From assembly GCF_012516375.2 (NCBI RefSeq), contig NZ_CP051204.2:3224001-3288000 (forward strand): 64,000 nt of DNA, written 5' to 3'. The notes under the pieces were generated by a model, which had not been told where the DNA came from, ran no database searches, and worked only from the letters and a program-made list of their open reading frames with translations. Positions 35,271 through 44,869 of this stretch are shown piece by piece (position 1 is the stretch's first letter; each line of letters opens with the position of its first letter). This DNA comes from Chitinophaga oryzae. GTDB lineage: Bacteria; Bacteroidota; Bacteroidia; Chitinophagales; Chitinophagaceae. The position numbers and the translations under genes are program-made.

Positions 35271-38200
35271 ATGCAAAAATCGCTTTCGCTAACGTATATA
35301 CGGAGCTTAGTGAGATGGAGCGTCGCGTTCACAGTGTTCTCACTGGGAAATATCAGCTTCCTTGCTCCACAGGTATATAGTCAGTCCGTACAGCCGGTCG
35401 CCGTTACCGCTGCTTTTGAAAATGAAACGCTGGCGTCTTGTCTCAAAAAACTGGAGCGCAGCTACCACCTGTCTTTCGGCTACGATAGCCAGGAATTGTC
35501 CCAATACCGGATAGATAAACAACATTTTGTCAACGAACCGCTGGAGAAGGCGCTGGCAGCCCTCCTCAGAAAAACAGCCTTTACTTTCCAGTCTAAAAAC
35601 GGTGTTTACCTGATCGTGAAACAGCCGTCAGTCCCGCCTGCCGCCGCAGCGCTTTCCGGTAAGGTCCGCGGCCGCATCACCGATGCCGCCACCAACAACC
35701 CCGTTCCCGGTGTAACCGTACGCGTGGCCGGCGCTAAATATTATGCAGTCTCCAACCCGGAAGGGGAATACGAACTGGTATTGCCTCCCGGTAATTATTC
35801 TCTCCAATACTCTTTTATCGGTTACCAGGAAGAAATAAAACCCGCCGTGAAAGTAACCCCTGCCACCGTGGCAGCGGTGCCTGTGGCCCTGGTAGTGAAA
35901 GCTTCGCGTTTAACCGAGACCGTAGTCATCGGCTACGGCGTACAGGAACGCCGCAGCCTGCTGGGCTCCGTCACCAGCTTCAAAGCGAGCGAACTACCCG
36001 GCCAGATGCCCATTTCCGTGGATGAAGCCATGGTGGGCAAACTGCCGGGCGTATTCATCGCGCCCTCCAGCGGCGTGCCCGGCGCTGCCAGCAATATCAC
36101 CATCCGTGGTATCAGCACCCTTAACGCCAACGGCAACACGCCGCTGATTGTTGTAGATGGCGTGCCCATCTATGGCATCGATCCCAACCTCAATACGGTT
36201 GATTACAATAAAGGATCTTCGCAAGGCTTCAGCTTCGGTGGCAACCAGGTGGTAAATGAATACCGCCAGCCTACCACCTTCGAGAAGAACCCGCTGGCCA
36301 CCCTCAACCCCGATGATATTGAATCCATCGAAGTACTGAAAGATGCCTATTCCACCGCCATCTACGGCTCCCGTGGCTCCGGCGGCGTGATCCTCATCAC
36401 CACCAAAAAAGGGAAACGCGGGAAGTCACGGGTAGACGTGCAGCTGGGCGCTTCCATCGCCGCCCCCCGTAAACTGCCATCTCTCATGACGGGCGACCAG
36501 TACGCCGATTTCTATACCCGGCTGTTTGCCCTGAAAGACTCTATCGGTAAGGCAGGGAACCCTTTTTACCGCCCGCTGAACTACAAGTTCCCCAAAGGCG
36601 TAAACACCCGCTGGCTGGATGAAGTGACACGCAACGCTGTAGGCAGCGACGCCAATGTGTCCCTCAGCGGCGGCACAGAAAAAAGTAACTACTACGTCAG
36701 CCTGGGATATGACCAGCAGCAGTCGTACATCGTCAATAATGATTTCACCCGCTACCAGGGCCGTGTCAACTTCGACAACCAGATGACGAAATCCCTGAAA
36801 GTAGGCGTGAGCATGTCGATGAACCAGGCCAAAAATAATTCGCTGAACGCACAGGAAGTATACCGCAACGCTATCCAGAAAGCGCCCAACATCGGCATCT
36901 ACGACAGCACCGGCAATTTCAACTGGCGCTTCGGCAACAACCCCACCGGGCCCGAAGCGGTGGTGAACCCCGTGGCGCAGGCGACCACCGGTAAAAACTA
37001 TTCCACCGATAGCCGCGTGCTGGGCAACGTGTTCGCCGATTTGAAACTGCGTTCCTGGCTTAGCCTGCACAGCGATTTCGGAGTGGACTGGATCAGTGCC
37101 CGCTCGTACAGCCGCAACATCGACCGGCCGCTGTCGCCGGGTGGCAATGCCACCGAATCACAGCAGCAGCTCCGCAAATGGGTGACCAACAACCGCCTCG
37201 ATATCAACAAAGCCTTCGACGGTGGCCACGCTATCAGCGCCATGCTGGGCCAGAGCTTCGAAAAGTCAGTAGAGAACGTTAACTCTGTAGCGGGTGACGG
37301 CTTCCTGAACAACGAAATGCTCAGCATCTCCACCGCTAAAAACAGGCGGGTGGTGAACTCCCTGCAACAACAGTGGGCCCAGGTGTCTTTCCTCGGCAGG
37401 CTTAACTATGAATATATGCACCGCTACCTGGTAGGGGTCACCTACCGGATGGACGGCTCTTCCCGCTTCTCTGCCAACCACCGTTATGTAGGTTTCCCTT
37501 CCTTCGCCGTAGGCTGGATACCCAGCGAAGAAAGTTTCCTGAAAGGCAGTAAACTCATCGAGCAACTGAAAATACGCGGTAGTGTAGGCTTCACCGGTAG
37601 TGACGGTGGTAACGGCTACTACGGCAACCAGGGACAGTACGTGATAGCCGATTACGGCGCTTCCTATGGCAACGTGTCTGCCATCGGCGTGAAACAGCCG
37701 GCCAACCCTAACCTGCAGTGGGAACGGACCACCACCTGGAACGCAGGTATGGACCTCAGTATGCTCAACGGCCGCGTCAGCGCTACGCTCGACTACTACA
37801 GACGACAAACGTCCAATGCCATCCTCGGCTCTGTACTGCCTTACTTCATGGGCTTCGCCATGCAGAAACAAAACCTGGCAGACCTCAGCAATAACGGTAT
37901 TGAGTTCAGCGTCACCAGCCAGAATATGGTCCGCAAAAATTTCAGCTGGACCACCAACTTTAACATCTCCGGCAACCGGAATAAAATCGTCCGGCTCCAT
38001 AAAATCAGTGAAGACCAGCTGGCCAACCAGAACGAAATTGACGGCAACCGGTTCTGGCGGGTAGGACATTCCGCTACTGCCTTCTACCTGTACAACTGGG
38101 GCAGTATTAACCCGGACAACGGTCAGCCGCTGTGGATCGACAATACCGGCAAAAGCTCCGAAAAACCCATCCAGCAACAGTATCCCAACGCGCCCTACGT

Positions 38201-38783
38201 ACACCGCGAATACATGGGCGATGCCATGCCGGTAGTATTCGGCGGACTGGGCAATACCTTCACCTACAAAGACCTTGAGCTGAACTGTTTCCTGTCTTTC
38301 TCTGCGGGCAATAAGATGATCAACGGCGCCAGGGCGGCCCAATACAGCTACCTGGGCAGTTCCTCTACAGCGAATAACGTATATAACCTCTCCCCGGAAA
38401 TCCTGCACTACTGGCAGTACCCGGGGCAGCAGACAGATATCCCGGCGCTGATCAATAAGTCCAACGCCGCTTCCGCAGGCTTCGGCAGCTCTTACGACTA
38501 TACGCTCAGCCGCCAGAATTCCCGCTTCCTCGAAGATGCGTCGTTCGTAAAGCTGAGAAGCGTAACGCTCACCTACAATTTCAGCCGCCTGCTGAGACAC
38601 AGCCAGACCGTGAAATCGCTGCGTGTATTTGCGGAAGGTAATAACCTGCTGATCCTGACCAATTACTCCGGCCTGGACCCCGAGGTGAGCGCCTATGGCT
38701 CTTCCGCGCTGAATATGGGATTTGATGAACTCACCATGCCGTCGCCGCGCACGTGGAGAGTAGGTATTAAAGCATCTTTTTAA
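35271..38783 (+). CDS. SusC/RagA TonB-linked outer-membrane transporter with STN domain (TlpA locus)
   Basis: The ATG at 35271 gives 1170 residues with a signal peptide ending VYSQ; in-frame starts further upstream (35169, 35229) would add residues ahead of it. Domain order: STN (about 42-110, LASCLKKLERSYHLSFGYD), CarboxypepD_reg-like (GRITDAATNNPVPGVTVRVA), SusC motif (ETVVIGYGVQERRSLLGSV), plug and beta-barrel ending WRVGIKASF. It imports the locus substrate with TonB energy and signals through the STN domain to FecR. Unlike the copy at 10216-13679 it is intact. The substrate is not revealed by neighbours, which are redox proteins rather than glycosidases. Confidence 0.93.
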   Translation: MQKSLSLTYIRSLVRWSVAFTVFSLGNISFLAPQVYSQSVQPVAVTAAFENETLASCLKKLERSYHLSFGYDSQELSQYRIDKQHFVNEPLEKALAALLRKTAFTFQSKNGVYLIVKQPSVPPAAAALSGKVRGRITDAATNNPVPGVTVRVAGAKYYAVSNPEGEYELVLPPGNYSLQYSFIGYQEEIKPAVKVTPATVAAVPVALVVKASRLTETVVIGYGVQERRSLLGSVTSFKASELPGQMPISVDEAMVGKLPGVFIAPSSGVPGAASNITIRGISTLNANGNTPLIVVDGVPIYGIDPNLNTVDYNKGSSQGFSFGGNQVVNEYRQPTTFEKNPLATLNPDDIESIEVLKDAYSTAIYGSRGSGGVILITTKKGKRGKSRVDVQLGASIAAPRKLPSLMTGDQYADFYTRLFALKDSIGKAGNPFYRPLNYKFPKGVNTRWLDEVTRNAVGSDANVSLSGGTEKSNYYVSLGYDQQQSYIVNNDFTRYQGRVNFDNQMTKSLKVGVSMSMNQAKNNSLNAQEVYRNAIQKAPNIGIYDSTGNFNWRFGNNPTGPEAVVNPVAQATTGKNYSTDSRVLGNVFADLKLRSWLSLHSDFGVDWISARSYSRNIDRPLSPGGNATESQQQLRKWVTNNRLDINKAFDGGHAISAMLGQSFEKSVENVNSVAGDGFLNNEMLSISTAKNRRVVNSLQQQWAQVSFLGRLNYEYMHRYLVGVTYRMDGSSRFSANHRYVGFPSFAVGWIPSEESFLKGSKLIEQLKIRGSVGFTGSDGGNGYYGNQGQYVIADYGASYGNVSAIGVKQPANPNLQWERTTTWNAGMDLSMLNGRVSATLDYYRRQTSNAILGSVLPYFMGFAMQKQNLADLSNNGIEFSVTSQNMVRKNFSWTTNFNISGNRNKIVRLHKISEDQLANQNEIDGNRFWRVGHSATAFYLYNWGSINPDNGQPLWIDNTGKSSEKPIQQQYPNAPYVHREYMGDAMPVVFGGLGNTFTYKDLELNCFLSFSAGNKMINGARAAQYSYLGSSSTANNVYNLSPEILHYWQYPGQQTDIPALINKSNAASAGFGSSYDYTLSRQNSRFLEDASFVKLRSVTLTYNFSRLLRHSQTVKSLRVFAEGNNLLILTNYSGLDPEVSAYGSSALNMGFDELTMPSPRTWRVGIKASF

Positions 38784-38792
38784 AATGAGATT

Positions 38793-40172
38793 ATGAAAAG
38801 ATATTCCTGTTATATATATGCTGCGCTGCTGCTGGTCACCCTGGGGGCCTGCAGCCGGCAGCTGGACCTGAAGCCGGAAGGCACCATGGTGGAGGCTGAC
38901 CTGCTGAAAAACAAACAGACCACCGAAAGTTTCCTGGCAGACACCTACCTGCAGCTGATGAAAAGCGCAGCGGGGAACGGCTTCATTTTCGGTGATGTGA
39001 CCGGCAACATAGTGAGCAGCTTCGACCAGGCGCTGGTGAAAGGCGCCGTAGACCCACGGGATGCTAACTATGATGCGCTGTGGTCCACGCCCTATGCCAC
39101 CATCAACCAGGCGAATGTGATCATTACTCAGCTGTCCAAATATGCTGATTTTGATGCCACCCTTCAGCAACAGTTCATAGCGGAAGCGAAATTTATCCGT
39201 GCTTTCGGGCACCTGCTGCTGTTACGCATGTATGGCGACGGCGCTTTACAGAACAAGCCCAATAACATGGGTATTCCCCTGATGCTGCAGTCCTTCGATG
39301 GTTACGACGGTTCCCAGAACAAAGCCCGTAATACCAACGCGGAAGTATACACGCAGATACTAAAGGATTTAGATGAAGCCATCGCTGTACTGCCGGAGAA
39401 AAGAACAGACCCTGTGGCACAGGCGAGCCGCGCTACCAAAGGCGCTGCTACCGCACTGGCAGCAAGGGTGTGCCTGTATCAGCAGGACTATGCGAAAGCG
39501 GCTGCCTACGCTAATATGGTGCTGGCTGCGCAGCTTTATAGCCTACAGCCATCTTTTGAAACCTTATGGCCGGATAATGCCAAAGGCAGCGGTAAATACC
39601 CGCTCAGCAGCGAGATCGTATTCGCCTTCCCCGAAAGCTGGAACAATAAATCTTATGGTAACCATGGCATTTATTATTCCTATGGCTACTATCAGCCGCT
39701 GCCAGACTTCCTGGCGATCTATGAAGCGCAGGACGAACGGCGCACGGATATGTTCACTGCCACACAGCAGATGCGCAAATTCACCGACCCAAGGTTGATG
39801 GACAACGTGGCCATGATCCGGTTGCCGGAGGTGATGCTGACCGCCGCCGAAGCGATGGCGCTGACTGCCGGCGTAAATGCCACTTCCGTGGACCTGCTCA
39901 ACAGGGTATATGCACGCGCCTATACGAAAACTCCGGTACCCAGGGTGTATACCGTGGCAGACTTTACCACCAAACAGCAACTGGTAGACCGTATCCTGCT
40001 GGAACGCAAAAGGGAACTGGCGTTTGAAGGCTTCGCCCGTTTCGACGCCATCCGCAGCGGTCAGCAGCCAAATCCGCTACTGCCGGCCAATAAATATGCC
40101 ATGCCCATTCCACAGCGGGAGATCGATATCACCAGTGGCCTCATTGTACAGAATCCCGGTTATGTACAGTAA
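38793..40172 (+). CDS. SusD/RagB-family outer-membrane lipoprotein (TlpA locus)
   Basis: 459 residues with lipoprotein signal LLLVTLGAC (lipid Cys20). SusD features: FIAEAKFIRAFGHLLLLRMYG, RLPEVMLTAAEAMALTAG and a C-terminal LLERKRELAFEGFARFDAIR. It starts 9 bp after the susC stop, so the pair is co-transcribed. It is the surface lid for the SusC channel; the ligand is unknown. It is shorter than the SusD proteins of the two glycan loci, in keeping with a different substrate. Confidence 0.92.
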   Translation: MKRYSCYIYAALLLVTLGACSRQLDLKPEGTMVEADLLKNKQTTESFLADTYLQLMKSAAGNGFIFGDVTGNIVSSFDQALVKGAVDPRDANYDALWSTPYATINQANVIITQLSKYADFDATLQQQFIAEAKFIRAFGHLLLLRMYGDGALQNKPNNMGIPLMLQSFDGYDGSQNKARNTNAEVYTQILKDLDEAIAVLPEKRTDPVAQASRATKGAATALAARVCLYQQDYAKAAAYANMVLAAQLYSLQPSFETLWPDNAKGSGKYPLSSEIVFAFPESWNNKSYGNHGIYYSYGYYQPLPDFLAIYEAQDERRTDMFTATQQMRKFTDPRLMDNVAMIRLPEVMLTAAEAMALTAGVNATSVDLLNRVYARAYTKTPVPRVYTVADFTTKQQLVDRILLERKRELAFEGFARFDAIRSGQQPNPLLPANKYAMPIPQREIDITSGLIVQNPGYVQ

Positions 40173-40195
40173 CGTAACAATATAAACGATAAACC

Positions 40196-41398
40196 ATGAA
40201 GAAAATCATCACCATCCTCTCAGGGACCTGTCTCGCGCTCGGCAGCCTGGCACAATCAGGACAGCAGATCACCCTGCAGGGCGATATCAGCGGAGACCTG
40301 AAAGGACATCACAAAATGTATATCTATACCCGTACTTACAAAGACTCTGCTGTCATAGAAAACGGGCATTATTCCTTTAAAATTCCTTTCAGCGGGCCGG
40401 TATTTATGATGCTGCTGCCGGAATATGTGACGGCCGAACGCCAGATGTACGTGCCTTATGGCGTACTGATGGACAAGCCCACCACTTATACGGTCACCTC
40501 AGATATCAGCAAAGGGATGAACGCCTCCACGGTAAAAGGCTCCGAAGCGCCGGAGCTGTACCAGGCCTACGGCAAAGAGAAAGCCGCCGCCTGGAAAACC
40601 ATCAGCGCCACGCTGCAAAAAGAATTCGGCAAAGCGTGGGTACAGGAAAACGATCCGCAATACGAAGCTTTTCAGAAAAGACAGGGAGAATTGCAGAAAC
40701 AATACCTGCTGCCGCTGCTGGAAAAGCTGGTGAAACAACATCCTGATTCCTATGCGACCGTCTTCAGCCTCAACGACGCCCGCCAGATAGCCACGGTGGA
40801 CCAACAGGACCGGCTATACGCCATGCTGTCCAAAAAGATGAAGGCATCCATGCAGGCAAAGGAATTCCACCAGTTCACCGACGGTATCCGTAATTCCGCT
40901 ATCGGTAAACAGGTAAATGATTTCAGTCTGCCGGACCCACAGGGGAAGATGATTCCTTTCAGCAGCCTCAAAGGAAAGTATGTGCTGATCGACTTCTGGG
41001 CCAGCTGGTGCGCGCCCTGCCGCAAGTCGTTCCCCCATATGCGTAAGGTGTACCAGCAGTACAAAGACCAGCCCTTCATCATCTACAGTATTTCTATCGA
41101 CAAAAGCAAGGCGGACTGGCTCAAAGCTGTGGGAGAAGAGAACAACCCCTGGTTGCAGTCGCTGGACAATATCAATGTGGCCGGCAGTGGTTTCGCTATC
41201 ACCGGGGTACCTACTACTTACCTGATTTCTCCCGAAGGAAAAATAATGATGAAAGAAATTGGGTTCGACGAAACGGGCAATGGTAACATCGAAAAGAAAC
41301 TGGCTTCCCTGTTTGGCGGCGCCGTAAAAAAAGCGGAAGCGCAGCCAAAGACAGAAGACAAAGTGATAAAAGCGATGCCAATGACGCCTCTGCAATAG
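40196..41398 (+). CDS. TlpA-type periplasmic thioredoxin with DUF4369-like N-terminal domain, first copy
   Basis: 400 residues. Signal peptide (LSGTCLALGSLAQ), an N-terminal beta-rich DUF4369-like region (ITLQGDISGDLKGHHKMYIY), a helical middle, and a C-terminal thioredoxin fold with LIDFWASWCAPCRKS, redox pair Cys272-Cys275, cis-Pro region TGVPTTYLI. The tail is Lys/Glu/Pro-rich (KKAEAQPKTEDK). TlpA/ResA proteins reduce disulfides in the periplasm. It follows susD by 23 bp and is in the same transcription unit. Pairing of TlpA proteins with SusC/SusD loci is frequent in Chitinophagaceae but its purpose is not established. Confidence 0.9.
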   Translation: MKKIITILSGTCLALGSLAQSGQQITLQGDISGDLKGHHKMYIYTRTYKDSAVIENGHYSFKIPFSGPVFMMLLPEYVTAERQMYVPYGVLMDKPTTYTVTSDISKGMNASTVKGSEAPELYQAYGKEKAAAWKTISATLQKEFGKAWVQENDPQYEAFQKRQGELQKQYLLPLLEKLVKQHPDSYATVFSLNDARQIATVDQQDRLYAMLSKKMKASMQAKEFHQFTDGIRNSAIGKQVNDFSLPDPQGKMIPFSSLKGKYVLIDFWASWCAPCRKSFPHMRKVYQQYKDQPFIIYSISIDKSKADWLKAVGEENNPWLQSLDNINVAGSGFAITGVPTTYLISPEGKIMMKEIGFDETGNGNIEKKLASLFGGAVKKAEAQPKTEDKVIKAMPMTPLQ

Positions 41399-41418
41399 TA
41401 ATATCATAAACCATCTAC

Positions 41419-42585
41419 ATGAGAAAAAATCAACGTCCGTGGTTGCTGGCCCTGATCGCAGCTTCCATGGCTCTGCCGGCGGCGGCGCAAACAAAACGGT
41501 ATATCACCGTCAGCGGGAAAATTAAATTCCCCCCGTCAAAAGAGCAACAGGAGAAATTCCCTTTCCGCGTACAAAAGCAGGTGGGAGATGATCGCATCAC
41601 CATCGATACCATTCACCTGAAACCGGATGGTTCCTATAGTATCAAAATAGATGCTACGCGTCCGCAGTTTTATGTCCTGAATGAGTTTGAAGAAGACAGG
41701 CTGACCATCTGGGCTAACAAAGACAACCTTCAGATCGATTTCAGAGGGGAAGATACCGCGGCGATGAAGATCAAAAATCCGCCGTATGTGTACATCCACG
41801 GCAGTGAAGAAAATAACCTGATCAACCAGGTGAATTTTATTGCCTACCGTAATTACCAGCAGATGATCCAGAACGGCCGTCTGCAATATCAGGCGTCGCT
41901 CGCCAAGGATACGGCGCTGGTGCGTGTCATGCAGGACCAGTACGACTGGCTGGGCGATGACATGGGCGAGCGCATAAAGTTGTTGGTGAAGATGTACCCC
42001 AATACGCCGGTGCTGTTATATGCGCTGGATTATCTGCATCCGCGGAAGGACAAGGAGCTGATCAACACAGAATTAGCCAAACTGGTAAAGAAATATCCTT
42101 ATTTCGAAGAAGCCAAAAGGAAACAGGCTGACATCGTAAAGGCGGAAGCAATTGCCCGTAAGACCGGCATCGGCGCCACTGCTATGAACTTCACGCAGAA
42201 CAACGTGAGTGGTAAAGCGGTGCAGTTGAAAGACTACCGCGGCAAATACGTGCTGCTCGATTTCTGGGCCAGCTGGTGCGGTCCCTGCCGGGCAGAAAAC
42301 CCTAATGTGCTGGACAATTACGAGAAGTACCACGGTAAAGGACTGGAGATACTGGCCGTATCGCTGGACGATAAAAAAGACGCCTGGGTAAAAGCCATCA
42401 AGGACGATGGTCTTACCTGGGAGCATGTCAGCGACCTGAAAGGCTGGAAAAATGAAGTGGCGAAAGAGTACAATATCCGCGCGGTACCCAGCAATTTCCT
42501 GATCGACAAGGAAGGGAAAATTGTTGCCAAAGACCTGCGCGGCGAAGAGCTGACGAAAAAACTGGAGGAGATCTTTGGTAAATAG
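41419..42585 (+). CDS. TlpA-type periplasmic thioredoxin, second copy
   Basis: 388 residues with signal peptide (ALIAASMALPAAAQ). An N-terminal DUF4369-like domain is followed by a thioredoxin domain with VLLDFWASWCGPCRAE, redox pair Cys287-Cys290, and the cis-Pro segment RAVPSNFLIDKEGKI. It is a diverged paralogue of the preceding gene (20 bp upstream): its active site is CGPC instead of CAPC and it lacks the Lys-rich tail, so the two may differ in redox potential or partner. Same operon. Confidence 0.9.
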   Translation: MRKNQRPWLLALIAASMALPAAAQTKRYITVSGKIKFPPSKEQQEKFPFRVQKQVGDDRITIDTIHLKPDGSYSIKIDATRPQFYVLNEFEEDRLTIWANKDNLQIDFRGEDTAAMKIKNPPYVYIHGSEENNLINQVNFIAYRNYQQMIQNGRLQYQASLAKDTALVRVMQDQYDWLGDDMGERIKLLVKMYPNTPVLLYALDYLHPRKDKELINTELAKLVKKYPYFEEAKRKQADIVKAEAIARKTGIGATAMNFTQNNVSGKAVQLKDYRGKYVLLDFWASWCGPCRAENPNVLDNYEKYHGKGLEILAVSLDDKKDAWVKAIKDDGLTWEHVSDLKGWKNEVAKEYNIRAVPSNFLIDKEGKIVAKDLRGEELTKKLEEIFGK

Positions 42586-42613
42586 TGTTAAAATAAAACT
42601 GTAAAGAAACGTT

Positions 42614-43120
42614 ATGAAGCGATTGTTATTATTGTTGTGCATCTGCTGGAGCAGTGCGTCTATGGCCCAGATGCAACCGGCTAAAAAAATTATCCCTGAT
42701 TATACCCATGAAACACAGATCAAAAGTACGCCGGTGAAAATCTGGCGCGTGATCCGTGATCTGCCGCAGGTAAAGGAATATTCCAACGGAATGGTCCGTG
42801 AGGTGAACGTTCGCACGGTGAACGATACCAGGTACCGCGACCTTACGTTTAGTGACGGCCGTAAGCGTACAGACGAAATAGAACAGATACATGACCAGTA
42901 CAAGTTCTTTGTATTTCATGTGTCGGACCCGTTGCCGGCAGGCATCAGCAAAGCGATTGTGACCGCGCTGGTGGAATCGCTGCCGGACAGGGACGATGTG
43001 TCGGTCGTGCGCTGGAGCATTATCCTGGAGGGAGATAAGGCCGGCAGAAAACCGCTGGTAGACAGTCTTTCCGCCGAGATAGCCAACTATGAGGCAGGAC
43101 TGAAAAAGATGCTGGAATAG
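42614..43120 (+). CDS. Exported SRPBCC (START-like) domain protein
   Basis: 168 residues. A signal peptide (LLLLLCICWSSASMAQ) precedes one START/polyketide-cyclase-like domain (ETQIKSTPVKIWRVIRDLPQVKEYSN, YRDLTFSDGRKRTDEIEQI, a long C-terminal helix). SRPBCC folds have a deep hydrophobic pocket for lipids or aromatic ligands; exported single-domain members are uncharacterised. It is the last gene of the sigma/FecR/SusC/SusD/TlpA series, 28 bp after the second TlpA, and ends at an intrinsic terminator. Its presence hints that the imported compound is hydrophobic or aromatic, which is speculation. Confidence 0.75.
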   Translation: MKRLLLLLCICWSSASMAQMQPAKKIIPDYTHETQIKSTPVKIWRVIRDLPQVKEYSNGMVREVNVRTVNDTRYRDLTFSDGRKRTDEIEQIHDQYKFFVFHVSDPLPAGISKAIVTALVESLPDRDDVSVVRWSIILEGDKAGRKPLVDSLSAEIANYEAGLKKMLE

Positions 43121-43134
43121 TAAAAGAGAAAGAA

Positions 43135-43158
43135 GCCGGGTTGACGCCCGGCTTTTTT
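43135..43158 (+). terminator. Intrinsic terminator after the SRPBCC gene
   Basis: GCCGGG pairs with CCCGGC around TTGACG and is followed by TTTTTT. It also lies at the 3' end of the convergent hydrolase gene. Confidence 0.85.
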
Positions 43159-44011
43159 ATTGTTCATTCAGAAAATCTTCTATCATGGCCACCGCCAGCG
43201 CCGGTGTATGGCTGCCGGGTTTGGCGGTCAGCACTTCGCCGAGGAATTCCCCGTGCTGGCCGGGCAATATGGCGAGGTGTCCTTTGGGCAGCAGCCGGTA
43301 CATCGCCGTAGCGTGTTCGGGCTGGGTGGCGTCCTGGTCGCTGATCATCACGAGCGTAGGCGCTTTAATGGAACGGATCATGTCGTCGGACCAGTCTTTA
43401 AACGACAGCATCCGGTCATGGTCCTGGTTGAACATGGCGAGCAGTCCTTCAGGATCTTTGCGGATGGCGAGATACGCGTCTTTAAAAGGTTGTGGCATAT
43501 CGCTGAAATGTGCTTTCTGCAGCATGTCCCAGATGCCTTGCGGCAGTCCTTCTTTTTTGTAAAATGCAGAGATGGCGACAATACGGCGTACTACCTGTGG
43601 GTGACGGATGCCGATCTGCAGGGCCGTGCAGCCGCCGTTGCTGAAGCCAAGGATGTCTGCCTGAGGAATGCCCAGCGTCTGCAGCAGCGCCGCCACATCG
43701 TCAGCATCCTGTTCAAATGTGGTGGGACCGGGGCGCCTGCCGCTATGCCCGTGGCCCTGGAGTTCCACGGCAATCACCCGATGGTGCCTGGCAAAATCGC
43801 CCAGCACCTGGCCGAAGGTGGTGCGGATGGTGGAGCCGCCGCCATGGATCAGTACCAGCGGGCTGCCGCTGCCATGTATCTCGTAGTACATTCTGATACC
43901 ATTCACCGTTGCGTAGCTGCTGACAGTATCCGTGACCGTTAGAGGCAAAGGAGTGGCCGTTCCGGGCATGGCGCTGCCAATGGCCATGGCCAGAAAAATG
44001 CTTTTAAACAT
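43157..44011 (-). CDS. Exported alpha/beta hydrolase
   Basis: 284 residues with a signal peptide (SIFLAMAIGSAMPGTA). Alpha/beta hydrolase features: oxyanion region LVLIHGGGS, nucleophile elbow G-F-S124-N-G-G, acid D227 in SDQDATQPE and H253 in PGQHGEF. It resembles esterase/lactonase-type hydrolases with a periplasmic location; the substrate is unknown. It shares its strand with the AHSA1 and ArsR genes upstream (26 bp gap) and could be the last gene of that operon, hence under the same operator. Confidence 0.87.
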   Translation of the reverse strand: MFKSIFLAMAIGSAMPGTATPLPLTVTDTVSSYATVNGIRMYYEIHGSGSPLVLIHGGGSTIRTTFGQVLGDFARHHRVIAVELQGHGHSGRRPGPTTFEQDADDVAALLQTLGIPQADILGFSNGGCTALQIGIRHPQVVRRIVAISAFYKKEGLPQGIWDMLQKAHFSDMPQPFKDAYLAIRKDPEGLLAMFNQDHDRMLSFKDWSDDMIRSIKAPTLVMISDQDATQPEHATAMYRLLPKGHLAILPGQHGEFLGEVLTAKPGSHTPALAVAMIEDFLNEQ

Positions 44012-44037
44012 AAAACTGTTTTTTTTATTTAAAGAGA

Positions 44038-44538
44038 TTAACGGGCGCCCGTCGGTTGCAGGTGTGCTTCCAGTATGTCGAGCATCTGTTCCCAGCTGGG
44101 GTAGGCGCCGGTTCGTTTAGCCAGTGACGTGTCTACCGTCTGGTGTAAGGTGAAAAGCGTCTTGTCGCCCTGTGCGGTAAACGTAACGGTCAGGATGGTT
44201 TCATCCGGCCAGTCAGGGTCCATGCCGGCTTCACGTGAAGTGATCAGGCGTCCGCTGGCATCCGCCACCTGCAGCTTACAGACGATTTTCTCCGGGCGCG
44301 TGATTTCCAGGAAAGTGGTTTTGGCCCAGCAGTCTTTGTAAGCGCCGTTGGGATTGCGGATACAGGAGAGGAAGCCGCCGCCCGGACGGATATCGACATC
44401 AGCGAAATGAATGGTGCAGCCTTTCGGTGCATACCAGTGCCGAAGATGTTCTTCACTGGTCCAGGCTTCAAATACCAGTTCCTGTGGTGCGTTGATGATA
44501 CGGGAGATAAATGTATCCTCGTGATTAACGTTTGCCAT
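44038..44538 (-). CDS. SRPBCC family protein (AHSA1 / polyketide-cyclase type)
   Basis: 166 residues with the AHSA1-type SRPBCC pattern: ISRIINAPQELVFEAWTSEE, HWYAPKGCT, IRPGGGFLSCIR and the C-terminal helix SWEQMLDILEAHL. Such proteins are very often encoded with a small ArsR regulator, as here: the ArsR gene overlaps its start by 14 bp. They may bind a hydrophobic ligand; function is not established. It is distinct from the exported SRPBCC protein at 42614. Confidence 0.88.
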   Translation of the reverse strand: MANVNHEDTFISRIINAPQELVFEAWTSEEHLRHWYAPKGCTIHFADVDIRPGGGFLSCIRNPNGAYKDCWAKTTFLEITRPEKIVCKLQVADASGRLITSREAGMDPDWPDETILTVTFTAQGDKTLFTLHQTVDTSLAKRTGAYPSWEQMLDILEAHLQPTGAR

Positions 44539-44866
44539 GCTTTTTATTTTTAGATTGTAGTTCCTGCAGATAGTTTTCCATGGAGTCGATAGTAGCGTTC
44601 CAGTACTTGCGGCATTCTTCCACCCAGGTGGTGACTTCTTTCAGCTTGTCTATTTTCAGCTCACAATAACGTTCCCTGCCTTGCTGCCGGATGATGACCA
44701 GCCCGCATTCCGTCAACACTTTAATATGTTGGGAGATGGCCGGCCTGCTGGCGTCGAAGTTGTCCGCGATCGCGTTCAGGTTCATGGACTGGCGGGCTAT
44801 CAGCGAGATGATTTCCCGCCGGGTGGGGTCTGCTATGGCCTGGTAGATATCCCTTCTTTTCTCCAT
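44525..44866 (-). CDS. ArsR/SmtB-family transcriptional repressor
   Basis: 113 residues. Winged helix: MEKRRDIYQAIADPTRREII, helix-turn-helix NAIADNFDASRPAISQHIKVL, wing CGLVIIRQQGRERYCEL. No metal-binding cysteine motif (the ELCVCDL box is absent), so this is the non-metal ArsR class that accompanies AHSA1-type SRPBCC genes. It is the first gene of a minus-strand operon with the SRPBCC protein and probably the hydrolase. Two GTAAG...CTTAC dyads immediately upstream are its likely operators, giving autoregulation. Confidence 0.9.
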   Translation of the reverse strand: MEKRRDIYQAIADPTRREIISLIARQSMNLNAIADNFDASRPAISQHIKVLTECGLVIIRQQGRERYCELKIDKLKEVTTWVEECRKYWNATIDSMENYLQELQSKNKKHGKR

Positions 44867-44869
44867 TAT

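Noticed and set aside
37266..39212. 648-codon minus-strand open frame across susC and susD
   Set aside because: It runs across two well-supported plus-strand genes and their junction; composition reflects the GC-rich opposite strand.
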